Of a stretch of DNA of 18,504 nt, positions 8,488 through 15,415 are shown in pieces. The DNA is from Candidatus Thorarchaeota archaeon. Its GTDB lineage: Archaea; Asgardarchaeota; Thorarchaeia; Thorarchaeales; Thorarchaeaceae. Numbering within the stretch: the stretch's first letter is position 1; each line of letters begins with the position of its first letter. The position numbers were made by a program, and so were the translations under genes. Location: the NCBI GenBank assembly GCA_016839245.1, contig JAEOUN010000105.1:1-18504 (forward strand). The letters are read 5' to 3'. The notes under the pieces were generated by a model, which was given only the letters and a program-made list of their open reading frames with translations, searched no databases and was not told the origin of the DNA.

Positions 8488-9605
8488 CAGCTAGTTATCT
8501 CCTTGGTTAATTTCAATAACACCTCTTTCTTCTCAGTCCTTCCATCCAATCTGGAATCAATAAACTCAAACATATCCATCACTGCGCTTTCGATATTAGT
8601 TTCAGTGTTTGGTCCCGCTGATTTAGAAAATGTGAGCTGATTCAAATCCATCTCTAGATCGATTTCATCAAAACAAGCGATTCCTGTTTCTGTGTCTAAA
8701 TCAATAATGCTGTCATATGAACGATATCGCACATCAACAATAGTGCCAAATGGATGTTTTTGATTGCGTACATAGATCCTGCGTCTGGGGTATAGTCCAA
8801 AGAATTCTATATCTTCAAGAAGTTTAATTATTCTATTACGAAGAAACGAACTTGAAACATATGCTTGCTTCACGACTTTTGTAGGCATCCATTTGGATAG
8901 CCGCATAGCCAATTCTATCTCTTTTGAATACTGAAATATCTCGTCTGATAGACCTGCATCTTTGAGAAAGGATTCTGAATGAAATAGTCCAAGTGTATCA
9001 AGATTCAATTGGACAGTTTTTCCATATCCACTCTCATCAAGGATCATTCCTGTGCTGATATCAAGTGGTCTCACATCTTCGGGTCTAAAACTGGAGATAG
9101 TCATTCCAAACAATTGCTTCTGTGTCACTTCGATAAGCACTGCGTCAACTGACGTCTGTTGTTCCGAGCAATAAAAAATCCCTGGAATAAACGCATAGAG
9201 GTTGAGAAATTCCATATCCCTTTCCAGATTTTCAATTAGCCTCCTATTCTGTGGTACTTCTATTTCTATTCCCTTAATTTCTCCGTTCCTTGGCGTCGAA
9301 AAAACATCTTTTGATAATTTATATCCAAATTTAAGAAGTGCATCATCGTCCTTGATAGTTGCATCTGATAGCATAATAAGATCATCAATATTGGAACTCT
9401 GTGGAAGGTCTGCTGTTACTCGACCGCCTGTTACCATTCCTCCTTGAAAGCCTAGACTCTTGTCTAATCGAAGAGCGACTGGCATAGAGTAGCCAACCCC
9501 ATTGAAATAATCCATGTCCGAGATACCGATGATCCACTCATCTTCGGGTAGTACACTCTCTTGAATCTCAACTAGTCTAAGTAATTGCTCGTCATGCATG
9601 TGCAT
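8487..9605 (-). CDS. Uncharacterised cytosolic protein, first gene of a two-gene operon
   Basis: I do not recognise this protein, which has 372 residues from the ATG at 9605. A GTG at 9614 would add three residues and an ATG at 9599 would remove two; none has a clear ribosome site. It is acidic and lacks a signal peptide and membrane segments. The N-terminal part (WIIGISDMDYFNGVGY) and the segment around residues 295-330, with PRRRIYVRNQKHPFGTIVDV, look like beta-rich domains. The second could be a small barrel. Its stop shares one base with the start of the downstream unknown gene, so the two are translationally coupled. A 7-bp hairpin separates it from the M28 peptidase gene upstream. Confidence 0.78.
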   Translation of the reverse strand: MHMHDEQLLRLVEIQESVLPEDEWIIGISDMDYFNGVGYSMPVALRLDKSLGFQGGMVTGGRVTADLPQSSNIDDLIMLSDATIKDDDALLKFGYKLSKDVFSTPRNGEIKGIEIEVPQNRRLIENLERDMEFLNLYAFIPGIFYCSEQQTSVDAVLIEVTQKQLFGMTISSFRPEDVRPLDISTGMILDESGYGKTVQLNLDTLGLFHSESFLKDAGLSDEIFQYSKEIELAMRLSKWMPTKVVKQAYVSSSFLRNRIIKLLEDIEFFGLYPRRRIYVRNQKHPFGTIVDVRYRSYDSIIDLDTETGIACFDEIDLEMDLNQLTFSKSAGPNTETNIESAVMDMFEFIDSRLDGRTEKKEVLLKLTKEITS

Positions 9606-9656
9606 TTCTACCACGTGGTCCCATTGTAGAATTGAACAGAATCAGTTTTGAATCTT

Positions 9657-9677
9657 TACGGCGTGTATATCGCCGTA
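9657..9677 (-). other. Hairpin just after the M28 peptidase stop codon
   Basis: TACGGCG and CGCCGTA (9657-9663 and 9671-9677) form a perfect 7-bp stem with a 7-base loop. In the minus-strand transcript it begins five bases after the stop codon of the peptidase gene and lies about 50 bases before the next gene. There is no U-run on the 3' side, so a bacterial-type terminator does not fit. A role in transcript-end stability or processing is possible but is inference. Confidence 0.45.
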
Positions 9678-9682
9678 TCATA

Positions 9683-11509
9683 CTATCGTTTACGATACCA
9701 ACTAGTCATACCTACGATTAGAATTGCTGCCACTCCTATCACAATTCCTGGCGTCAGCGTTAGAACCTGGGGGATACCATCTGCAATGTTAGGGTCAGTC
9801 CCTCTTAGATATTCTTCAATATTAGTAAGATTGTCATTATCTGGGTCTTCCTGTGAATCATCAACTAGCGGATTCAATCCATAGATATATTCCCAAGAAT
9901 CAGGGAGTTGATCCGAATCAGAATCGACAAGATTTGGATTTGATCCAAATTGGTATTCTTGTAGATTTGTTAACGAATCCCCATCATAATCTAATATTGC
10001 ATCAGATGGGTCCAATGGATTAAGGTTATTCTCAATCTCATAGCCATCAGGTAACAAATCTGAATCTGAGTCTGCTGAGTCCAAGGAAGTTCCAAGCAAC
10101 ATTTCTTCTCCATCACTTATAGAATCCAAGTCCGTATCAATCTGAAAATACTCATTATCAATCCAAAACTCTTGACTATCTGGTATGTCATTTCCTTCAA
10201 TATCTGTGTCATATTGCCAAAATAGCTCATGACCTGTTGTTGTTCTTCCATGATTCAGGATATTTAGGTAGTAACGTCCTTCATTTGATACGGATATCTC
10301 AAAAATTAATTTTGATGTCCAAGGATAAGCATTATCAAATACATGCTTTTCGATAAGATTTCCATTAGGGCCGTAGAGTGCAAATGTTGCTCCTCCACCA
10401 TACCATCTTGCAGTCACATTGAGCATGGTTGGTCCAGAGATGACAAAACTAAAATTCCTATTATTTCCAGGGAGAAGATCAAAATTCTTGCCAGAGGTAA
10501 TTGGTTCTCCATAGGTTCTGGACATGGTGAATGCTATACTTGAGCCAATAGCTTTCACTGCTTGACTAGCAATGTCATAGTCATAATCTTGGTTATCCCA
10601 ACTATCTCCTGATGTATGAAACCATCTGTCATACGCTCCACCGCTCTCATGTACAAATAGAGATGCTCCATATCCATTTTCAATAAAGGAATAATGGTCT
10701 GAGCTTTCCCATACGGGAAAATCATCAGAATTGATTGGTACAATAATGTCTTGTCCATAATTCATAGACATCATTGATACTAGGTCTGCCCAATAATGAC
10801 CGACATGATATTGTCCTGCCCGATATGCTACAAGGACTGTAGGATTGTTTGGATCTGGTACTAATAACATGTCAACATTATAATAGACTAAGATGTCAAT
10901 ATCACGTTGTACAAACTCCATCGCGACTTCCTTAGAACCATAGAGTCCCAATTCCTCTGCATTCCACGCTCCGAAGTAAATGTCAAGAGGCCAACTGTAT
11001 TGCGACATGACCCGAGCAATCTCAAGCATCATGGCGATGCCTGTTCCATCATCATTCGCTCCAGGACTCACCGTTATACTGTCATAATGCCCTCCGACAA
11101 GAATGACTGGGGCTTTAACAGGTAGATATCCCGGAAGCCTGCCAAGTACTGATTTGTAATCGCCAATAACTTCTACCTCAATTCTCTCATTGGAAACCTC
11201 TGTCAATTCCTCAATAATCCACTCTCGTGCATCATTATTTTGAGAACTTGCTAATTCTGGTGCTTGAATCCAACGAGAACCATTTTCTGTCAACTCTTTG
11301 ACGAAGGTCGCGAATGATCTCCTAGATATAGAATTGAAAATCTCTCTAGATTTATCAATGCCATATATTCGCTCCGGACTCTCCAGTGTTTCCTCTGCCA
11401 ATGCATCAGTTCTGGTCGGTATTATGTACGTTTGAATCTCAAAAGGAGTCTTAACTGGGATGATGAGAAGAGCAATACAGATTATTGTAACGACTGCGAG
11501 ATTTTTCAT
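9683..11509 (-). CDS. Secreted membrane-anchored M28 family zinc metallopeptidase (catalytic residues intact)
   Basis: A 608-residue surface peptidase, probably an aminopeptidase using two zinc ions. A signal peptide is at 1-20, and the M28 domain at about 48-335. Its metal ligands are His141 (GHYDS), Asp153 (GANDDG), Glu186, Asp213 (NVDM) and His298 (FHTSGDSW), and Glu185 is the catalytic base (AEELG). The conserved SSDHYSF segment is at 269-275. A PPC-like beta-sandwich occupies about 340-435, and Asp-rich calcium-binding repeats about 435-575 (for example DYDGDSLTNLQE, DPDNDNLTNIEE). A transmembrane helix at about 582-602 and the basic end WYRKR anchor it with the enzyme outside. The start has a GAGGT site six bases upstream, lying in the 19-base gap after the preceding M28-type gene, so the two are probably one transcript. 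It is the only copy of the three likely to be active. Confidence 0.93.
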   Translation of the reverse strand: MKNLAVVTIICIALLIIPVKTPFEIQTYIIPTRTDALAEETLESPERIYGIDKSREIFNSISRRSFATFVKELTENGSRWIQAPELASSQNNDAREWIIEELTEVSNERIEVEVIGDYKSVLGRLPGYLPVKAPVILVGGHYDSITVSPGANDDGTGIAMMLEIARVMSQYSWPLDIYFGAWNAEELGLYGSKEVAMEFVQRDIDILVYYNVDMLLVPDPNNPTVLVAYRAGQYHVGHYWADLVSMMSMNYGQDIIVPINSDDFPVWESSDHYSFIENGYGASLFVHESGGAYDRWFHTSGDSWDNQDYDYDIASQAVKAIGSSIAFTMSRTYGEPITSGKNFDLLPGNNRNFSFVISGPTMLNVTARWYGGGATFALYGPNGNLIEKHVFDNAYPWTSKLIFEISVSNEGRYYLNILNHGRTTTGHELFWQYDTDIEGNDIPDSQEFWIDNEYFQIDTDLDSISDGEEMLLGTSLDSADSDSDLLPDGYEIENNLNPLDPSDAILDYDGDSLTNLQEYQFGSNPNLVDSDSDQLPDSWEYIYGLNPLVDDSQEDPDNDNLTNIEEYLRGTDPNIADGIPQVLTLTPGIVIGVAAILIVGMTSWYRKR

Positions 11510-11528
11510 CCACTTACCTCTCTACGTG

Positions 11529-13376
11529 TCAGAATATCTCATCTCTTCGAACGTAAAGAACTATTACTATTGACGCAATCGCTGCAACTGGCAATATCAT
11601 CCATACCATGGGATTCTGTTGTATTGCTTTCTCTTGGGGATTCGAACCCTGCAAATATTCTTCCAAGTTTGTCAAATTGTCTCCATCTGGATCTAAATCT
11701 GCATCATTTACGAGTGGATCAAGTCCGTTTTCTAGCTCCCATAAGTCATCCATACCATCATTATCAGTGTCTTTACTAAATGGATTAAGCCCGCCAAGAT
11801 ATTCTTGGGCGTTTGTGAGGCCATCCCCATCGGCATCAAGATTTGCATCACTTGCATCCAAGGGATCGAATCCCATATCGACTTCATATTTATCAGGCAT
11901 ATTATCATTATCTGAGTCCGGACTATTCGGATTCAATCCCCAAAAGATCTCGTATGCATCTGATATTCCATCAGAGTCCTTATCTGATACAAAATAGCTT
12001 TGATCCAACCAATATTCGTCTTTATCCAATATTCCATTGCCATCGATATCAGTATCATATGTAAATTCGAGTTCGTATCCAACGCTTTGAATACTTGGAT
12101 TATAGACAAAAATTGAATACAATCCCTTCTCCGTCAACATCTGACTGAAGATATCTGTTGCTTCCCATGCTGATGCTTTGCTATACGCTTTGGTTACAAT
12201 GGGATTTCCTTCAGGATTGAGAATTAAAAACGTAGAGGGTCCACCAAACCAACGGGCTGACACATTGACTATTGTCGGTGTTGTCACTGCAAAATAGTAT
12301 CTTTGCGTGGAACCCGCGCCCACACTAAATGCTTCATCAATCGTTGTCGATTCACCATATGCCCTACTCATTGTAAATGCTACACTTGCACCGATGACTC
12401 CAGCCACCTCTTTGCCAAGGTCATATCTGTAATATGGATTTGACCATAAGTCATCTGAATTCTGATACGCGTCGTCGTTAGTACGACCGGATTCGAACGC
12501 GCAGACAAGATTGGTAAAGGTGCGTTCGAAAAATGCAAAATGATCTGATCTCTCCCATAGGTAGAATGAGTTTGATGATATTGGAACGATGACATCTACG
12601 CCATAATTATTACTCATCATTCGAGTGAGTTCAGCCCAGTATTGACTTTTATGATAATTCTCAATGCCCCCTTCTAAATATCCCATCTGAACCCTTTCAT
12701 CAGGCATTACAGAAACGCCAGGGACAAGAATAGTATCAATGTTGTATAGAGTAAGAATTTCAATACCTCTCTGTTTGAAGAAAAGTGCTACTTCTGGGCT
12801 TCCTGTCATGAAATCGAATGTAAACAGTCCATTGAAAGCTATGAAATAAATGTCAAGTGGCCACTCATATTTGGACAGTGCTTCAACCAAAGAGAGAACT
12901 GCTGCAATTCCACTTCCATCGCAATTGGCACCTGCTGAATTCTGGGGGCTATCATAATGTGCAGAAATAACAATGGCTGAGTGATTACCTGGCAGATAAC
13001 CCTTCAACTTTCCTACAATGTTTAAGTGCTTACCAATAAGCTCAATCTCAATTCTTCTGTTAGACAATTCTTCCATTTGCTGCATGATGTATCTTCTTGC
13101 ATAGTAGTTGCTACTGCTGTTAACCATAGTATAATCCATTATCCAACGAGAACCATTATCAGTAAATTCATGAACAAGGTTCCTGTAAAAATAAAAATCA
13201 ATATCGAGGTAAATCTCTTGAGCTAAATTCACACCATAGACTCTGCGTAAGACTGTCTGCGTCGGTGCTTCTGCAGTCGTATCTGAATTATTATAATAGT
13301 CGATTAATGGTGCGGTTTGACTTGTAGGCATAAGAATCAGTGTACAAAGAATCAGCACTACCAGCAGTTGTTTCAT
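11529..13376 (-). CDS. Secreted membrane-anchored M28-fold protein, catalytic site degraded (right copy)
   Basis: A 615-residue paralogue of the two other M28-type proteins. I placed the start at the ATG at 13376, because this gives the signal peptide MKQLLVVLILCTLILMPTSQ, which matches the paralogues; an upstream TTG at 13442 would bury it. Domain order is the same: M28 fold at about 45-340, PPC-like sandwich at about 345-440, Asp-rich calcium repeats at about 440-580 (DIDGNGILDKDE, DADGDGLTNAQE, DPDGDNLTNLEE), and a transmembrane helix at about 590-608 with a short charged end. The metal site is partly lost. His140 and Asp214 remain, but the bridging Asp is Cys152, the Glu-Glu pair is Gly-Leu (183-184), and the last His is Gln305. 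The SDH segment is kept. Peptidase activity is unlikely. The ribosome site is weak (GGGG). Confidence 0.9.
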   Translation of the reverse strand: MKQLLVVLILCTLILMPTSQTAPLIDYYNNSDTTAEAPTQTVLRRVYGVNLAQEIYLDIDFYFYRNLVHEFTDNGSRWIMDYTMVNSSSNYYARRYIMQQMEELSNRRIEIELIGKHLNIVGKLKGYLPGNHSAIVISAHYDSPQNSAGANCDGSGIAAVLSLVEALSKYEWPLDIYFIAFNGLFTFDFMTGSPEVALFFKQRGIEILTLYNIDTILVPGVSVMPDERVQMGYLEGGIENYHKSQYWAELTRMMSNNYGVDVIVPISSNSFYLWERSDHFAFFERTFTNLVCAFESGRTNDDAYQNSDDLWSNPYYRYDLGKEVAGVIGASVAFTMSRAYGESTTIDEAFSVGAGSTQRYYFAVTTPTIVNVSARWFGGPSTFLILNPEGNPIVTKAYSKASAWEATDIFSQMLTEKGLYSIFVYNPSIQSVGYELEFTYDTDIDGNGILDKDEYWLDQSYFVSDKDSDGISDAYEIFWGLNPNSPDSDNDNMPDKYEVDMGFDPLDASDANLDADGDGLTNAQEYLGGLNPFSKDTDNDGMDDLWELENGLDPLVNDADLDPDGDNLTNLEEYLQGSNPQEKAIQQNPMVWMILPVAAIASIVIVLYVRRDEIF

Positions 13377-13445
13377 GGTTTCTGCCCCAGTAAAGTCATT
13401 GAATAAGATTCTCCTATAAGCAATGATGATTAGGTATTTCAAGCT

Positions 13446-13455
13446 CTTTTATATC
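13446..13455. promoter_or_regulatory. TATA-like element shared by divergent M28-type and HD genes
   Basis: CTTTTATATC on the plus strand reads GATATAAAAG on the minus strand, a good archaeal TATA box in both directions. On the plus strand it lies about 40 bases before the ATG at 13490, allowing a very short leader. On the minus strand it lies about 70 bases before the ATG at 13376. It is the best promoter candidate in this 113-base divergent gap. Confidence 0.45.
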
Positions 13456-13489
13456 ATATAGGTTGAATAACAAATGGGTTGGATTACTA

Positions 13490-14764
13490 ATGCCATTGAC
13501 AGATTATCCATCGGTTCTTCAAATTAAGGATCCTATCCATGGATATGTCGCCCTCACTGAAGTTGAAAAAGACATTCTTGATTTGAAAATAACTCAGAGA
13601 TTGAGATATATCAAGGGTCCTGCTGGACTATCATATGTTTACCCGGGAGCTGATATCTCTCTTATGGGACGAACTCTTGGTTTTCTTCAAATGACCAGAA
13701 TTTTCCTTGAATACCTTGGTGGAACTATTGAAGAGATTCAGAGAGCCAGATTGGCCTCTCTGACACTGATGGTCGTAAATGGACCATGGGCAAATGTGAT
13801 GAAAGAGTATGTCACTGTTCGTGGTATTCCTCCATTGAAATTAGCAACATCTGTCCTAAAACACACAATCATCGGTGATATAATTGAGAAGCATGGTTTC
13901 TCAAGAGATGATATTCAAGATACTCTAGAGAAAGGTGTACCAATTAAAGGTGTAAAATTGGATTTAATCAATTGTCCAATCAATCCCGAGTTAATAGATA
14001 ATCTTCAACGTGACTCCTATTTTGCTGGCGTTGATTACGCACAGCTAGAGTTTCATAGATTATTCGATTCCACCAGAATTGCGAAAAACAAGATTGCTGT
14101 TGAACGAAGCTCTCTCTATACACTTGAATCATACCTCTCAGCTGCCGTAAATATGTTTGATGCGGTCTATTTTCACAAGACTGTACGTGCAACGGAGTTG
14201 ATGCTATTGCGAGTGCTTGAAGATGCTGGAACTCAATTATTCAATCTTAGTCTAGATGACCCAAATAGCTTCCTGCAATACGACGATCTTTCATTTCTTT
14301 ATCGCCTTCTTAATATCAATCCTGATGCAACTGAAGAGATGCGATTGGCAAATCGTTTATTTTCAGAGTATAGTAGGCGCAACCTGATTAAATTAGTCAG
14401 CACTCGTTCTATATCTGATCCTGCTTTTTTGAACAAACTAACTCGACCTGATGGTTTGTTCGAAATCGAGCGTGAAATTGCAGAGGACGCAGGTATTGAT
14501 CCTCAAAATGTCTATGTGGACTTTCCTGATAGACCTTCAGTCACATTTTATCCTGGGAAATTCAGTTTGGATGATATTGTTCTATTTGAAAGAGGATCAT
14601 CAGGTTATGAATTTTGGAAAATAAGTGATGTAAGTCCTGTTGCCAGAAGCTATTCTCGCATATTGAAACCAGTGCGAGTCTATACGACTAAAGGATATCG
14701 ATCAAAGTTGAAGAAGGCTGCAGATAGTGTCCTAGAAAGTGCTGATGGTGCAGGGACTAGTTAG
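13490..14764 (+). CDS. HD superfamily (COG1078/SAMHD1-like) protein lacking the HD metal site
   Basis: The 424-residue product follows the layout of COG1078 phosphohydrolases. Residues 12-20 are IKDPIHGYV, followed by the QRLRYIKGPAGLSYVYPGA segment, the RDSYFAGVDY segment at 174-183, VYFHKTVRATELM at 226-238, and the family's C-terminal region with YVDFPDRPS and PVRVYTTKGY. Functional relatives bind a metal through His, His-Asp and Asp. Here the HxxxEH-type segment after the YPG motif is ADISLMGRTLG without histidine. The usual LHDIGHGPFSH is replaced by LMVVNGPWAN, and the D-x-D-R aspartate by NPELID. All four ligands appear lost, so hydrolase activity is unlikely and a regulatory role is possible. 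A TTG at 13463 would add nine residues. I prefer the ATG because the TATA-like element at 13446-13455 fits a short leader there. Confidence 0.88.
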   Translation: MPLTDYPSVLQIKDPIHGYVALTEVEKDILDLKITQRLRYIKGPAGLSYVYPGADISLMGRTLGFLQMTRIFLEYLGGTIEEIQRARLASLTLMVVNGPWANVMKEYVTVRGIPPLKLATSVLKHTIIGDIIEKHGFSRDDIQDTLEKGVPIKGVKLDLINCPINPELIDNLQRDSYFAGVDYAQLEFHRLFDSTRIAKNKIAVERSSLYTLESYLSAAVNMFDAVYFHKTVRATELMLLRVLEDAGTQLFNLSLDDPNSFLQYDDLSFLYRLLNINPDATEEMRLANRLFSEYSRRNLIKLVSTRSISDPAFLNKLTRPDGLFEIEREIAEDAGIDPQNVYVDFPDRPSVTFYPGKFSLDDIVLFERGSSGYEFWKISDVSPVARSYSRILKPVRVYTTKGYRSKLKKAADSVLESADGAGTS

Positions 14765-14781
14765 TATCTTCTGATAATACG

Positions 14782-14791
14782 AAATATATAT
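14782..14791 (+). promoter_or_regulatory. TATA-like element before the small membrane protein gene
   Basis: AAATATATAT lies 39-48 bases before the ATG at 14830. A start of transcription about 25 bases downstream would leave a leader of roughly 20 bases, which would include the GGTGA ribosome site. Confidence 0.45.
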
Positions 14792-14829
14792 GATGAAGCG
14801 CTCATTTGTATTCTCATTTGGTGAAGGAA

Positions 14830-15327
14830 ATGATTGAAGAACCGATTAGTATGTTTGAGCAGATTAAGAATGATCCAAATTATCTCATGATACTCGCAGG
14901 AGCAATCATTTGGTATATTGGCTTCTATGCTGGTTTTCTTGAAGGTATACTGGTTTCTACAGGATTCGTCCTAGTCTGTTTTGCTGCAGCTCTCAATGCA
15001 ATTCGTAGAGCAATTGATATCGCATGGCCTGGTTTGCTCATCGGTGGCCTTATTCAAGTTCTAGGATATTATTTTGAATGGTTTCCGTTCATAGGCAATC
15101 TCTTGATAGTTGTTGGTGGCGTTTTAATCATATATTTCGCTATTCCATTAGCAATTCAAAAAGGAGAGCTACCGATTCTTACACAGATTCAGAAAATAAT
15201 TGAAGCACAGAAAAAATCTCTTAAGAAGAAGAAGAAAGACGAATCTGAATCCGAACTTGATGAAAGCGTAGGTGATAATGAATCATCTGATACCATTTCT
15301 GACGAAGATGAAGTGACAGAGGATTAA
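14830..15327 (+). CDS. Small integral membrane protein with charged C-terminal tail
   Basis: I do not recognise a family. The 165-residue product has four predicted membrane helices at about 18-37, 38-56, 66-83 and 86-109, with very short loops (LNAIRRAIDIAWP is the longest). A cytosolic-looking tail follows: an amphipathic helix (ILTQIQKIIEAQKK), then a basic run (KKSLKKKKK), then about 30 strongly acidic and Ser-rich residues. The start is decided by GGTGA with five bases of spacing before the ATG at 14830; GTG at 14821 and TTG at 14806 lie further upstream without such a site. The charge-split tail suggests a protein or lipid interaction region. It is followed on the same strand by the zinc-ribbon genes, 88 bases away. 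Confidence 0.82.
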   Translation: MIEEPISMFEQIKNDPNYLMILAGAIIWYIGFYAGFLEGILVSTGFVLVCFAAALNAIRRAIDIAWPGLLIGGLIQVLGYYFEWFPFIGNLLIVVGGVLIIYFAIPLAIQKGELPILTQIQKIIEAQKKSLKKKKKDESESELDESVGDNESSDTISDEDEVTED

Positions 15328-15415
15328 TGTGGAAATCTAAGTAGATATCAAAGAATCCCTTAAGAAGCAAAGTTTCACACCTAGTACTACAAAGATATCC
15401 AATCAGGTGTGTACT

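Noticed and set aside
6967..9605. The unknown two-gene operon as a HerA-NurA type helicase-nuclease pair
   Set aside because: The size of the first protein and the coupling suggested it, but neither protein has a Walker A motif or the NurA N-terminal aspartate pattern.
9610..9619. A 10-bp palindrome ACCACGTGGT at the start of the first unknown gene
   Set aside because: It overlaps a possible start codon and is short enough to occur by chance; no partner site was seen.
11608..11997. A 129-residue plus-strand reading frame rich in Ser, Pro and Lys
   Set aside because: It is the mirror of the Asp-rich calcium repeats on the minus strand. The same kind of shadow appears opposite the repeats of the other M28 copies, for example at 9648-9884.
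13377..13442. An upstream TTG start that would add 22 residues to the right M28-type protein
   Set aside because: It would place a basic segment before the signal peptide, and the ATG at 13376 aligns with the signal peptides of both paralogues. The TATA-like element also lies too close to the TTG.
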